A DNA stretch of 64,000 nt from contig CM044955.1 of NCBI GenBank assembly GCA_024516035.1, positions 43,652,592-43,716,591 of the forward strand. The letters run 5' to 3'. This stretch comes from Bactericera cockerelli (Eukaryota; Arthropoda; Insecta; Hemiptera; Triozidae). The translations under genes and the position numbers were made by a program. Under the pieces are notes generated by a model. The model made no database searches. It worked only from the letters and a program-made list of their open reading frames with translations, and was not told the DNA's origin. Shown here one piece after another: positions 61,401 through 63,943 of the stretch (its first letter is position 1; every line of letters starts with the position of its first letter).

Positions 61401-63943
61401 ATATTTAATAATAATTTTATTTTGATTTCAATCATCTTTTCTAGTGTACCTTTAGGGAATGTTAAAGTAGATTACGTACGCCAATAGTGAAATATTTTAA
61501 ATGAAAATAAAATATATGTATATATTCCTATATTATTTCAATACATACAATTTACAAAATGTAAAAAAAATCCTCCATGCTATAGGAATAAGGTATTATG
61601 CCCATTAGCCCATTACACAAGCGGCAACATAATATTTGAAATCAAATATTATGATTTCAGTTCCTTCTGCTCCCTCTTATTCCAGAGCCTCCAGTCATCT
61701 CTCCGTTCCAGTTCCAGGACAACCTCCAGGAAGGTAACCGCGCCCACGTCTCCTGCAGTATCACCTCCGGGGACCTGCCCATCACCATCGTGTGGCACAA
61801 GGACGGCAAGGCTCTTCCTCTGGACTCGGAAGTACACGAGCAGCAGATGCTGTTCCTGAGCACCCTCATGTTCAAGAAGCTCAGCGCCAGACACACGGGG
61901 CTCTACACGTGTGTCGTGAGCAACGAGGCATCCTCCTCCAACTATACGGCCAAGCTTGTGGTGAAAGGTGAGAGAATGGAGGGTGAAACCCCCGTATTGA
62001 ATGATCCAGATATTGAAGAGACTCCTTAGAGAGAAGAGAAGATATTCCTTTACGGAAAACAATACTTTCTATACATTTTAGGTATTGAAGGGTATAAAAG
62101 AGGTATAACATGGATAGAAAAAAGATATTTCTAAGCAATTTATTGATTATGTATCTAAGTAGGTACAAAAATTTAAAAGTTATCTTTGTTCCACTCAAAA
62201 GAGTTATGTCACAATTAATTCAATCTGTCACTTGATTTGAACCTTTAGGATACAAGTCTGCTACCTTAAACATTCAAGTTACTGAGATTCAAGTTACTGA
62301 GATTTCCTGATTTTTTTAATTAAATTACTATAGAATTGCTGATGCGAAAGGCAAAATGATATTTTTAGATCCATGAGTGAACTGGCGGATCAAGAAGTAC
62401 CCGTGTTTGAAAAAAGAGTGCGAGATACTTACATTTTTGGGTTCTATTTTTCGACGTAGTCTCCTTTCAAGGCTACACACTTCTTCCAGCGATCCTGCCA
62501 CTTTTTTAGCCCTTCCAAAAAGTTGCTCCCTTCGAACTCCTCAAAATAGCCCTTTGTCTGGCTTATGACGTCATCATTTGAGCTGAACCTCTTTCCACCG
62601 AGCCAAACTTTCAAGTTAGGAAACAAAAAATAATCGCAGGGGGCTAGGTCAGGTGAGTAAGGTGGGTGTGGCAATAATTCGTATCCAAGTTGATGGATTT
62701 TAGCAGCAACAATTCCAGATGAGTGAGCTGGTGCATTGTCATGGTGAAACAAGACTTTCTTTCTCGCCAAATGGGGGCGTGTCTCCTTCAATTTTGCATC
62801 AAATCGTGTCAATAACTCACTATAATATGCAGCAGTTATTGTTTTTCCTTTTTCCAAGAAGTCAATAAGAATAATTCCCTTTGCATCCCAAAAAACGGTA
62901 GCCATGACTTTTCCGGCCGATTGGACCGATTTCGCCTTCTTTGGGGCAGATTCTCCAACCAAAGTCCATTATTTTGACTGCTGTTTGGTTTCTGGGGTAT
63001 AGTGATGTATCCAGGTTTCATCAACGGTCACAACTCGACGCAAAAAATCATCTGGATTGCGATTGAAGAGTTCTAAACTAGCCTTTGAACAATTCAGCCG
63101 AATTCGTTTGTTGTCAATTGTGAGCAATCGCGGCACCCATCGCGCCGATAGTTTTCTCATGCCCAGCTTATCATGAAGGATTTTAAAAACAGTTCCATAT
63201 GAAATGCCCACACTCTCAGCTACTTCACGCACTTTTGTTCGGCGATCTTTGAGAATCATATCATGCACTTTTTCCACGACTTCCTCGGTACACACGTCTT
63301 CTGGGCGTCCTGGGCGGTCCTCGTCAAAAATGCTTGTGCGCCCTCGTTTAAATTCATTAAACCAAAAGCGAACAGTGGTCATAGAAGATGAAGAGCTCCC
63401 GTACACAGCATCTAACTTTAATTTTATCTCATCACATTTTTTCCCGTCCAAAAAAAGGAATCGAATAACTGCTCGGTACTGTTCTTTTTCCATATCACTC
63501 AACTATACGCAACACAACAACTTCAAGTGACCGATAAATGAAAACTAAGAGAGTAATCAGTTTCAAACTTTGGATGTGGTCATTTGAGATGTCGTTCCAT
63601 CAACAAGTATCAACAAGCTTCACCAATGATGTAACATGTCCCTAAACACGGGTACTTATTGATCTACCTACGTACGTCTACTGAAACTACCGATGCCGTC
63701 TAGTTTTGGTAAAATACTCAGATTATAAAAACCCTGTGTTCAACTATCCAAAATGTAAGTACCTGTTCAATAAAATCTATCATTTTTAAACCTAATATTG
63801 GATACTTTCCTTCTAAATTTTAGTGCCTCCATCCTGGATAGTGGTTCCCAAAGACACCACGGTCCTGTACCAACAGAGTGCGGTCATTGACTGTCAAGCC
63901 ACCGGGAACCCTCAGCCCAGAATCTACTGGACCCGAGCTAGAG
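7662..63943 (+). CDS. Dscam-family immunoglobulin cell adhesion receptor, spliced, Ig1 to start of Ig8 (partial at both ends)
   Basis: Dscam proteins are neuronal homophilic receptors with ten Ig domains, six FNIII domains, one TM segment and a cytoplasmic tail (family knowledge). Twelve exons, 7662-7842, 31776-31918, 42523-42834, 45559-45676, 56422-56635, 57189-57435, 58014-58196, 58607-58729, 60046-60224, 60897-60990, 61686-61967 and 63824-63943, join in frame into 732 codons. Each Ig domain shows the C...W...C core (for example LTCVAQ/IKWVD/YRCEASN in Ig1; VSCSITS/IVWHKD/YTCVVSN in Ig7). The order and wording follow arthropod Dscam closely (HKLTGD in Ig2, VFSNGTLYI in Ig6, SGDLPITIVW in Ig7). 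Each exon occurs once: no tandem alternative exon arrays are visible, unlike hypervariable Dscam1. The signal-peptide exon is not seen. I cannot tell which paralogue (Dscam2/3/4-like) it is. Confidence 0.93.
7843..8249. other. Start of 24-kb Dscam intron 2, unassigned
   Basis: AT-rich sequence between the exon 2 donor and the LINE target duplication. I see no gene or repeat in it. Confidence 0.6.
8250..11335 (-). mobile_element. Full-length APE-type non-LTR retrotransposon (LINE) with 14-bp target duplication
   Basis: The element (8264-11321, about 3.06 kb) is flanked by a perfect direct repeat ATTGTTAAATATTA at 8250-8263 and 11322-11335. On the minus strand there are about 72 bp of 5'UTR, a single 984-codon ORF, about 30 bp of 3'UTR and an AATAATAAAT tail. 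There is no ORF1. It lies antisense in Dscam intron 2. The intact ORF and perfect duplication imply a recent insertion. Confidence 0.93.
8295..11249 (-). CDS. LINE polyprotein: apurinic endonuclease + reverse transcriptase
   Basis: 984 aa, ATG at 11249, no stops or frameshifts. Residues about 55-275 form an endonuclease/exonuclease/phosphatase fold with the expected catalytic positions: NIEGF, LTETF (Glu), CGDLNV (Asp/Asn), STIDLIF (Asp) and KHDW (His). Residues about 470-740 form the reverse transcriptase with VDFKKAFDSINR, IQGDSLSPTLF and the catalytic FADDLV. The C-terminus has a CX2CX8HX3C zinc motif (CLKC...HALEC, about residues 948-968). The protein would nick target DNA and reverse-transcribe its own RNA there. 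All key residues are present. The clade (jockey/CR1/RTE-like) is not resolved by eye. Confidence 0.95.
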   Translation of the reverse strand: MLKYERSLLKSLNPNGHFNASTSLRHILQEAGIYEEKVKDYHRRFSRGGKSQIIRRNAKVCNLMLWNIEGFQGACKLSPDKEMFKKFDIVVLTETFITSDVPDIPGFYTFLNYAKKPESRGRPSGGVLIATKPEMNAELIHSCEDFLIVKTIIGYLIGTYVPPNTSVDDICAITADISNFIPDDEIIYFCGDLNVRMDIDNTRKEDLLDFFHALGLELLNDENVSTYSSIQGSSTIDLIFSNNVRRKKNMKIVPSLIRKHDWVCLNLYYDKYDYHSKSLYSKKTGIFKRKLQENKIVHQLKNTVFELPQEVNNGKEMMKHIYNDLCSIILNSRSQITVKDTKAWFDEECYQGRINCKTLNNIRSDDYENAKRNYKILLKKKKQAYEEKKLFDELSTKSIPWNMFQKSKCSTGNIALNTLKFHFQSLYYKNLSSKHDRIEQETSSLIQLQVDDWCNDPFTDYEIEKAIFSLKKKKAPGFDQIVNEYLIDSYEYLKQGWSTLFNLCLSESKIPEQWRTSKLFILYKGKGGLGDPNNYRGIALQEAVSKLLTKLINNRIMCNIGDQIPSEQFGFQSQKSTIQPLVQLTCDIDNELMKTKGKMYACFVDFKKAFDSINRTLLKNKIVKNFNIKGKVFQLIQELLNTNYIKIYDGKKLSENIEQNIGLIQGDSLSPTLFILFISDIVLHLRRGNAHLKVLLFADDLVFYGTTIQEIQTGLNNLEEYCKENELEVNASKTKIMKFRKGGRLAKNDIFMYKGKELEIVNNFTYLGVTLQPTLCFSKHIERRKQQCVFNIQKMKNLTRLSITSALLLFQSKIESIMVYALKAFSYKLKSSHLIEIDRVKSRYLKRVLGVHISSSATVCYELLHVNTLIEDLIERGIVFNDDEIKKYRQNKEERYIKCISGDYSDGPAFQTEDWKNFDFKHRSNLLRLTMHGFHHKFCKTRAFHEPGNECVCLKCLRSCAYRFHALECPNVDAEIKMIIDNVS
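11336..11684. other. Intron sequence between LINE and Helitron
   Basis: AT-rich; nothing recognised. Confidence 0.5.
11949..12345 (+). repeat. About 186-bp tandem repeat inside the Helitron, 2.2 copies
   Basis: Units begin near 11949, 12134 and 12320, each with TCGCGAGGACCTATATTTTT. The first two also share CATTCTGACGTACCGTTCT and CAGAATGTTCGAAATTTCGA. Copies differ by scattered substitutions. Confidence 0.85.
12508..12963 (+). repeat. GT-rich compound microsatellite including (TTGTG)n
   Basis: About 450 bp of (GT)n, (TTGTG)n and GTGG variants just inside the Helitron 3' end. The long Cys/Val and His/Thr ORFs here are artefacts of the repeat. Confidence 0.97.
12995..14729. other. Dscam intron 2, unassigned
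   Basis: AT-rich; no gene, RNA or clear repeat recognised. Confidence 0.5.
14730..14800 (-). mobile_element. SINE tail fragment (5S/tRNA SINE shared body)
   Basis: Reads TTTGGTTTTAACGTCCTGAC and GACGGGGGTTTTACCCTCCA style body on the plus strand, the 3' part of the family at 44345-44616. The head is absent. Confidence 0.7.
15308..15480 (+). mobile_element. tRNA-derived SINE, family B, with target duplication
   Basis: The SINE (15322-15466) has a tRNA-like head (CTCAGTAGCTTGATCGATAA), box B (GGTTCAAGTCC), a short body with AGTTGTGATATCACGAAAGT and an A-rich end. It is flanked by CTTCGATATGGAAA / CTCCGATATGGAAA (15308-15321, 15467-15480; one mismatch). This is the clearest copy of the family. 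Confidence 0.88.
15481..17289. other. Dscam intron 2, unassigned
   Basis: AT-rich, with a short (AAT)n near 16233 and a pyrimidine-rich patch near 16830-17010; otherwise nothing recognised. Confidence 0.5.
17290..17547 (-). mobile_element. Short non-autonomous Helitron, 258 bp
   Basis: On the minus strand it starts A|TCTTAATATATAAATG (17547) and ends with the hairpin AGCGGGC / GCCCGCT directly before CTAG|T (17293-17290). Termini match those of 11685-12994. A CAGT/ACTG short tandem lies near the 5' end. No coding sequence. Confidence 0.85.
17548..19039. other. Dscam intron 2, unassigned
   Basis: Pyrimidine-rich tracts at 18300-18330 and 18660-18820; short ORFs there are low-complexity. No gene recognised. 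Confidence 0.5.
19040..19172 (-). mobile_element. SINE body fragment (5S/tRNA SINE shared body), diverged
   Basis: Contains GGGACGGGGGTTTTACCCTC followed by diverged body sequence; head not clear. Confidence 0.6.
19173..20301. other. Dscam intron 2 with (CT)n at 19516-19620
   Basis: Holds a CT/CTTT microsatellite at 19516-19620. The rest is AT-rich and unassigned. Confidence 0.6.
20302..20850. repeat. Near-perfect 245-250 bp inverted repeat (foldback element)
   Basis: The left arm 20302-20551 and right arm 20606-20850 are almost exact reverse complements, separated by a 54-bp spacer. The outer ends read TATCCCCCCAAAAACACCAC on the left, mirrored on the right. Within each arm, CACCACTTCGTGGTT is itself nearly palindromic. 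There is no coding sequence and no sure target duplication. It fits a foldback/MITE-type DNA element and, if transcribed, a long hairpin RNA. Confidence 0.93.
20851..21383. other. Dscam intron 2, unassigned
   Basis: No gene recognised. GAGTTCTCTCCCG near 21190 is mirrored near 21706, on either side of the minisatellite. Confidence 0.5.
21384..21590 (+). repeat. 45-bp minisatellite, about 4.5 copies
   Basis: Units start near 21384, 21429, 21474, 21518 and 21563, each with AAGGCMATGCYTYRGG followed by a TATAG...GTTAGG...ATACATA stretch. Copies are diverged and there are no unique spacers. Confidence 0.88.
21745..21882 (-). mobile_element. tRNA-derived SINE, family A (partial)
   Basis: The minus strand carries the family-A head with box B (GGTTCGATTCCC) and the body motif beside CCTCACGAGGTATGAGTG as read on plus, matching 2655-2949 in order. 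The tail is missing. Confidence 0.78.
22105..22190 (-). mobile_element. tRNA-like SINE head
   Basis: On the minus strand box B (GGTTCGAATCCC) and a box A-like CTATTGGTAGCATGCG lie at tRNA spacing, but the acceptor stem does not pair. I read it as a SINE head, not a tRNA gene. Confidence 0.6.
22191..23243. other. Dscam intron 2, unassigned
   Basis: Contains an A-tract at 22646-22668. No gene recognised. Confidence 0.5.
23244..23435 (-). mobile_element. 3' end of a retroposed transcript, probably a LINE 3'UTR
   Basis: On the minus strand a hairpin (AGAGATTGCC / GGCAATCTCT) is followed by AT-rich sequence, then AATAAAGTTT and an A-tract of about 36. This is the layout of a 5'-truncated LINE or retrocopy with its polyadenylation signal. 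I cannot identify the source element. Confidence 0.6.
23436..25344. other. Dscam intron 2 with (CT)n at 24737-24787
   Basis: AT-rich; one CT microsatellite. The 129-codon ORF at 24055 has no recognisable domain and sits in low-GC sequence. Confidence 0.5.
25345..25580 (-). mobile_element. Composite SINE: tRNA-like head on the 5S-SINE body
   Basis: The body on plus reads GGTTTTAACGTACTGATTGA, GAGGGTTTTACCCTCCATTT and CACATTAACCTCACTCAGCC, matching the 5S SINE at 44345-44616. The head (minus strand, about 25575-25500) is not 5S but tRNA-like, with box B (GAGTTCGATTGCC) and a box A-like GACGGTTGAG region. So two head types share one body. Confidence 0.75.
25581..26794. other. Dscam intron 2 with (GT)n(GA)n at 26187-26234
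   Basis: Pyrimidine-rich near 25890-26030, a GT/GA microsatellite and an A-tract near 26747. No gene. Confidence 0.5.
26792..26930. mobile_element. Tourist-like (PIF/Harbinger-type) MITE, copy 1
   Basis: 133 bp (26795-26927) flanked by TTA direct repeats (26792-26794, 26928-26930). The left end GGGTGGAATGAATAGAC matches the better copy at 42366-42494; the right end is decayed. Both copies share interior GATAGGGAAAACCGA and GACTTAAGT. Confidence 0.8.
26931..28614. other. Dscam intron 2, unassigned
   Basis: A-tracts at 27748-27770 and 28094-28114 and a C/T-rich patch near 27400-27480. No gene. Confidence 0.5.
28615..28745 (-). mobile_element. tRNA-derived SINE, family D (second copy)
   Basis: Shares ACAAACAACTGTGACCAAAT with 3585-3782. 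On the minus strand it has a tRNA-like head with box B GAGTTCGAAACCCC. Confidence 0.72.
28981..29290. other. GC-rich, non-repetitive intronic island
   Basis: About 310 bp with far higher complexity and GC than its surroundings, including a run of 14 C. A GTG-initiated frame crosses it but shows no domain or splice signals. It could be a regulatory element or an alternative 5' exon; neither is shown. Confidence 0.35.
29291..31485. other. Dscam intron 2 with (GA)n at 29952-30018
   Basis: A GA microsatellite and purine-rich flanks to about 30180, then mixed sequence. No gene recognised. Confidence 0.55.
31486..31765 (+). mobile_element. tRNA-derived SINE, family A, 5'-truncated, with 17-bp target duplication
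   Basis: The SINE (31503-31748) lacks box A but keeps GGTTCGATCCCCAGCGGGGC and the family-A body and tail. It is flanked by a perfect TTACCTTCCTATGTCTT at 31486-31502 and 31749-31765. The right copy is part of the pyrimidine tract of Dscam exon 3, ten bases before the exon. Confidence 0.92.
31776..31918 (+). CDS. Dscam exon 3: second half of Ig1
   Basis: 143 nt, acceptor cttgttccag|AGAAC, donor CCTG|gtaag. It encodes ELLDNGSLYIPPFPPEQF and VYRCEASNAVGSILSRNVKL, the E-G strands with the second Ig cysteine. Phase 2 in, phase 1 out. Confidence 0.94.
31886..32645 (+). repeat. Tandem duplication (386 + 374 bp) covering the 3' end of Dscam exon 3 and its donor
   Basis: Unit 1 is 31886-32271 and unit 2 is 32272-32645. 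Both start GTATTCTCTCACGAAACG. Unit 2 therefore carries 33 nt of exon 3 sequence plus the donor CCTG|gtaag with no acceptor. The copies differ by small indels and a few substitutions. Confidence 0.93.
32646..34290. other. Dscam intron 3, unassigned
   Basis: AT-rich, purine-rich from about 33990. No gene recognised. Confidence 0.5.
34291..34475 (+). repeat. About 80-bp tandem repeat, 2.3 copies
   Basis: Units start near 34291, 34373 and 34450 and share GGTCAATAGTACTTAAACAC and AAATATACAGKGTGATACTG. Confidence 0.85.
34476..36115. other. Dscam intron 3, unassigned
   Basis: AT-rich; no gene or repeat recognised. Confidence 0.5.
36116..36147. repeat. Perfect 15-bp hairpin
   Basis: TACGGTTGTGAGAGA, two A, then its exact reverse complement. 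A partial further copy, ATCAGTACGGTT, lies about 45 bp to the left and matches the right flank in inverse. Confidence 0.9.
36148..39187. other. Dscam intron 3, long purine-rich stretches
   Basis: 37240-38130 and 38840-39060 are dominated by GA-rich, interrupted low-complexity sequence; the minus-strand Ser/Leu/Phe ORFs here are products of that bias. 36450-36620 is of higher complexity. No gene recognised. Confidence 0.55.
39188..39913. mobile_element. Candidate non-autonomous DNA transposon with TA duplication
   Basis: CAGGGTGG (39190-39197) and CCACCCTG (39904-39911) are inverted ends flanked by TA on both sides. Only these 8 bp match well. A SINE-B head fragment (39793-39830) lies inside. 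Tentative. Confidence 0.4.
39914..41895. other. Dscam intron 3, unassigned
   Basis: AT-rich; no gene recognised. Confidence 0.5.
41896..42302 (+). mobile_element. SINE family B interrupted by SINE family C
   Basis: The family-B head (ACCGACCTCAGTAGCTTC, 41899) breaks at about 41957 and resumes at about 42212 with GGTGGTTCAAGTCTC and the GATATCAC-type tail. The insert (about 41958-42211) matches the family-C copy at 43034-43290. ATCAGAAGC flanks the insert on both sides, a possible target duplication. Confidence 0.72.
42363..42497. mobile_element. Tourist-like (PIF/Harbinger-type) MITE, copy 2
   Basis: 129 bp (42366-42494) with perfect 17-bp terminal inverted repeats GGGCGGAATTAATAGAC, flanked by TAA duplications. 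No coding capacity. Ends 28 bp before Dscam exon 4. The TWA duplication and GGG ends fit PIF/Harbinger. Confidence 0.88.
42523..42834 (+). CDS. Dscam exon 4: complete Ig2
   Basis: 312 nt, acceptor gtttacag|CCATGG, donor TCGG|gtgag, phase 1 at both ends, so skipping it keeps the frame. It encodes TDYEISAGNTFVLRGNIAVL, PCVVPSFDA, HITWLREA and YYCQTTHKLTGDRKMSPP. Very GC-rich. In Dscam1, Ig2 is split over two exons with the first alternatively chosen; here one exon encodes all of it. Confidence 0.94.
43034..43290 (+). mobile_element. tRNA-derived SINE, family C
   Basis: Head CGGTAGCTCAGTGGTCAAGG with a box B-like GGTCGCGTGTTCAAAAC, a body with TGATAATCGTACTGTAGGTA, and an end with CAATCAGAAGCTGGCG. 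It matches 41958-42211, so exon 4 lies between two same-strand copies. Confidence 0.75.
43291..43794. other. Dscam intron 4, unassigned
   Basis: AT-rich; no gene recognised. Confidence 0.5.
43795..43990 (+). mobile_element. tRNA-derived SINE, family E
   Basis: tRNA-like head with GGTTCGAATCCCGAATACCC, a body with TTGTGACCACATAATAATAA and ATTAACCTCGCCTGGTGGTT, and a TTATTATTATTA tail. Body relatives at 46660-46775 and 49975-50095. Confidence 0.75.
44334..44627 (-). mobile_element. 5S rRNA-derived SINE, full length, with 11-bp target duplication
   Basis: Read on the minus strand, the first about 90 nt (44616-44527) follow 5S rRNA: GCCAGCGTCGATGGCATG, GAACACCGAAGTTAAGCGAC and GGTTAAGACTTGGATGGGTG, i.e. 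the box A and box C parts of the 5S internal promoter. A body of about 150 nt follows, ending GCGACGTTAAACCCC and an A-tract of about 25. A perfect TATTTCACTTT flanks it (44334-44344, 44617-44627). Such elements are transcribed by Pol III and moved by a partner LINE. Confidence 0.9.
45292..45522 (-). mobile_element. 5S rRNA-derived SINE, second copy
   Basis: Same order as 44345-44616. The head on minus reads CGATGGCGCGTTGAATGCAC, and on plus CACCTCGCTGGACGTTGCTC is the reverse of the 5S box region. The body and GGGATTTACGTCCCTTTCAA tail are recognisable. The expected A-tail is replaced by ATAATTATTA. Its head end lies 36 bp before Dscam exon 5. Confidence 0.85.
45559..45676 (+). CDS. Dscam exon 5: first part of Ig3
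   Basis: 118 nt, acceptor aattccag|AAGCG, donor TATAG|gtaag. It encodes EAEGNIPPRIEQTTPLTKVK and VGSPADLICVAQASPPAIY. Phase 1 in, phase 2 out. This corresponds to the position of the large alternative exon 6 array of Dscam1, but only one version is seen here. Confidence 0.92.
45677..47030. other. Dscam intron 5, first part
   Basis: A family-E SINE tail fragment at 46660-46775. Otherwise AT-rich and unassigned; no alternative exon detected. Confidence 0.55.
46660..46775 (+). mobile_element. SINE family E, body fragment
   Basis: Shares GTGACCACATAATA, AGAAAATGATTTGAGCACTA and TTACCTTCCACTAAAG with 43795-43990; the head is absent. Confidence 0.65.
47031..47106 (+). repeat. (GA)n microsatellite
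   Basis: GA/GATA repeats, followed by purine-rich low-complexity sequence to about 47430. Confidence 0.9.
47485..47673 (-). mobile_element. tRNA-derived SINE, family B, with target duplication
   Basis: Minus-strand copy (47500-47658) with head GACCTCAGTGGCTTGATCGA, box B and a TTTTTTTT (plus) tail. Flanked by ACAGAAAAGGACTGT / ACAGAAAAGGATTGT (47485-47499, 47659-47673; one mismatch). Confidence 0.87.
47674..49171. other. Dscam intron 5 with (GA)n at 49056-49112
   Basis: Pyrimidine-rich near 48050-48130, a GA microsatellite, otherwise AT-rich; no gene. Confidence 0.5.
49172..49405 (-). mobile_element. 5S rRNA-derived SINE, diverged copy
   Basis: Tail GGGTTTAACGTCTCTTTCAA on plus, then a diverged body, then the 5S part (on minus GATCACTGAAGATAAACAAC and GTGGTGAGTACATGGGTTCA). 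The first part of the head is lost. Confidence 0.75.
49406..49974. other. Dscam intron 5, unassigned
   Basis: A 69-codon ORF at 49513 shows no domain or splice context. Nothing recognised. Confidence 0.5.
49975..50095 (+). mobile_element. SINE family E-like body fragment
   Basis: AGTGAGTAGCAC, GGGTTAAGTGGCAGATAATG and GCATTAACTTCGCC parallel the family-E body. Confidence 0.5.
50246..50380 (-). mobile_element. SINE family A, diverged
   Basis: On plus it reads CACTGGTCGCT, TAGCTTCTCATTTCTACTCA, CTCCGGACATCTCAGTACAG and AACAGAAAAAAATTACCCTG, the reverse of the family-A body in the same order. Confidence 0.7.
50381..52155. other. Dscam intron 5, unassigned
   Basis: AT-rich; a family-A SINE head fragment at 51594-51628 (GGTTTAGCGCGCTAGG). 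No gene. Confidence 0.5.
52156..52213 (+). mobile_element. 5S/tRNA-SINE tail fragment, plus orientation
   Basis: AACCCCCTTGTGATAAGACC and GTAGTTGAAAGCAACGTCAA match the reverse complement of the 44345-44616 tail. This is the only clearly plus-oriented piece. Confidence 0.75.
52250..52315. repeat. Poly(T) flanked by a 20-bp direct repeat
   Basis: AATTGTAGGTTCTGTTTTTT occurs at 52250-52269 and 52296-52315, with only a T-tract and AATA between. It looks like an insertion consisting of little but poly(A) on the minus strand. Confidence 0.75.
52316..53237. other. Dscam intron 5, unassigned
   Basis: No gene recognised. Confidence 0.5.
53238..53355 (+). mobile_element. tRNA-like SINE fragment with 3' hairpin
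   Basis: The tRNA-like start CCCCATGGTCTAACGGTTGT is followed by a hairpin of AACAAAAACTT and AAGTTTTTGTT (about 53317-53352). Family not assigned. Confidence 0.45.
53364..53870. repeat. Imperfect foldback with a SINE fragment nested in its centre
   Basis: GACAAATGTCTTTTGAAACTGA (left, 53367) is mirrored at 53841-53863. Further in, TTAACCCATCCAGGCCGACTT (about 53460) is mirrored by AAGTCGGCCCTGACGGGTTAA. The 5S/tRNA SINE body (53618-53756) lies between the arms. Confidence 0.75.
53618..53756 (-). mobile_element. 5S/tRNA-SINE body fragment
   Basis: GGATTTGACGTCCTGAAATG, CATCGGGACGGGAGTTTTAC and ACTCATCCGGTCTTGGTTGG match the shared body; the head is absent. Confidence 0.72.
53871..56421. other. 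Dscam intron 5, last part, with (GA)n at 55374-55480
   Basis: A GA microsatellite of about 107 bp; purine-rich near 54270-54490. No gene. Confidence 0.55.
56422..56635 (+). CDS. Dscam exon 6: rest of Ig3 and linker to Ig4
   Basis: 214 nt, acceptor acattatag|ATGG, donor CAGCAG|gtaag. It encodes WYKNRDGILTEIRQGGI, IRPQNSDAGRYVCVASNILG and the Ig4 N-terminus TPLRAFMQPLQQ. Phase 2 in, 0 out. Confidence 0.93.
56654..57069 (+). repeat. About 207-bp tandem duplication in Dscam intron 6
   Basis: Units 56654-56860 and 56861-57069 share TTTCTACAACAGACTAAAAA, TATCAATTATAATATAATTA and TCCTCTTTTTCTTTCTA, with scattered differences. Confidence 0.9.
57189..57435 (+). CDS. Dscam exon 7: Ig4
   Basis: 247 nt, acceptor ccggcag|GTCGTGG, donor GGGAG|gtagg. 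It encodes VVDVGSAAWFNCTIEG, TPTVTWLKDSQVI and RSDRGMYQCLVTEEEDSAQA. One N-glycosylation sequon (NCT). Phase 0 in, 1 out. Confidence 0.94.
57436..58013. other. Dscam intron 7
   Basis: AT-rich; no gene or repeat recognised. Confidence 0.5.
58014..58196 (+). CDS. Dscam exon 8: first part of Ig5
   Basis: 183 nt, acceptor aatttcag|CCGTT, donor TTCCA|gtaag. It encodes SPDLQHSFSEQTLNPGLPIS, LQCVVSGNPPPKISWFLDNT. Phase 1 at both ends. Confidence 0.93.
58607..58729 (+). CDS. Dscam exon 9: rest of Ig5
   Basis: 123 nt, acceptor tttcttcag|GCGAG, donor TTATG|gtaaa. It encodes ELVISHLNVSSVGVHHGGVY, TCIARNILGSVHHSALLNVY. One sequon (NVS). Phase 1 at both ends. Confidence 0.93.
58730..60045. other. Dscam intron 9
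   Basis: AT-rich with (CA)n at 59938-59959. A 73-codon ORF at 59627 has no recognised domain and no matching splice sites. Confidence 0.5.
60046..60224 (+). CDS. Dscam exon 10: first part of Ig6
   Basis: 179 nt, acceptor atttctcag|GTCCC, donor AGAGAG|gtgag. It encodes RSAQNLTVVSGEDLYLRCPV, SGHPISSTSWQRS and QVFSNGTLYIRE. Two sequons (NLT, NGT). Phase 1 in, 0 out. Confidence 0.93.
60225..60803. other. Dscam intron 10, unassigned part
   Basis: No gene or repeat recognised before the retroposed insert at 60804. Confidence 0.5.
60804..60879 (+). mobile_element. 50-bp retroposed insert with poly(A) and 13-bp target duplication
   Basis: ATATCATGGGTGT at 60804-60816 and 60867-60879 flanks about 30 bp of unassigned sequence (GGCTGTATGGAATGGCCTTG...) and an A-tract. 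This is the mark of a severely 5'-truncated LINE-mediated insertion. Only 17 bp (CTCAACTTCCTCCTCAG) lie between it and Dscam exon 11. Confidence 0.85.
60897..60990 (+). CDS. Dscam exon 11: rest of Ig6
   Basis: 94 nt, acceptor cctcctcag|GTGGA, donor ATGA|gtaag. It encodes VDGESDKGQYSCVARNIQGQ and SASGYVFLNVM. Phase 0 in, 1 out. Confidence 0.93.
60991..61685. other. Dscam intron 11
   Basis: AT-rich; nothing recognised. Confidence 0.5.
61686..61967 (+). CDS. Dscam exon 12: complete Ig7
   Basis: 282 nt, acceptor cttattccag|AGCCT, donor AAAG|gtgag, phase 1 at both ends. It encodes PPVISPFQFQDNLQEGNRAH, VSCSITSGDLPITIVWHKDG and HTGLYTCVVSNEASSSNYTA. Ig7 is the domain that is alternatively chosen in Dscam1 and Dscam2; only one version is seen here. 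Confidence 0.94.
62220..62290 (-). mobile_element. SINE family B head fragment
   Basis: On minus CTCAGTAACTTGAATGTTTA, GCAGACTTGTATCCTAAAGG and TTCAAATCAAG follow the family-B head. Confidence 0.6.
62388..63664 (-). mobile_element. mariner element, about 1.28 kb
   Basis: Inverted ends: GATCAAGAAGTACCCGTGTTT on the left, AAACACGGGTACTTATTGATC on the right (one difference). The right end is followed by TA; the left flank is not TA, so that side has changed or the boundary is off by a few bases. Typical mariner length, with one transposase frame inside. Confidence 0.9.
62444..63493 (-). pseudogene. mariner transposase with one in-frame stop
   Basis: From the ATG at 63493 to the stop at 62444 the frame spans about 349 codons, the normal mariner length. 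An N-terminal double helix-turn-helix region (residues about 1-110) is followed by a DDE domain with VTVDETW, HHDNAPAH and YSPDLAPCDYFLFPNLK, the D,D34D signature. The only clear defect is a TAA (near 62966) after KQQSK, in a position where one base change would give a sense codon. No frameshift is seen. It could still supply ends for movement by another copy. Confidence 0.93.
63665..63823. other. End of Dscam intron 12
   Basis: Short AT-rich stretch before the exon 13 acceptor; nothing recognised. Confidence 0.5.
63824..63943 (+). CDS. Dscam exon 13: first part of Ig8
   Basis: 120 nt, acceptor aaattttag|TGCCT, donor AGAG|gtagg. It encodes PPSWIVVPKDTTVLYQQS and IDCQATGNPQPRIYWTRA. Phase 1 at both ends; the gene continues past the window. 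Confidence 0.92.
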
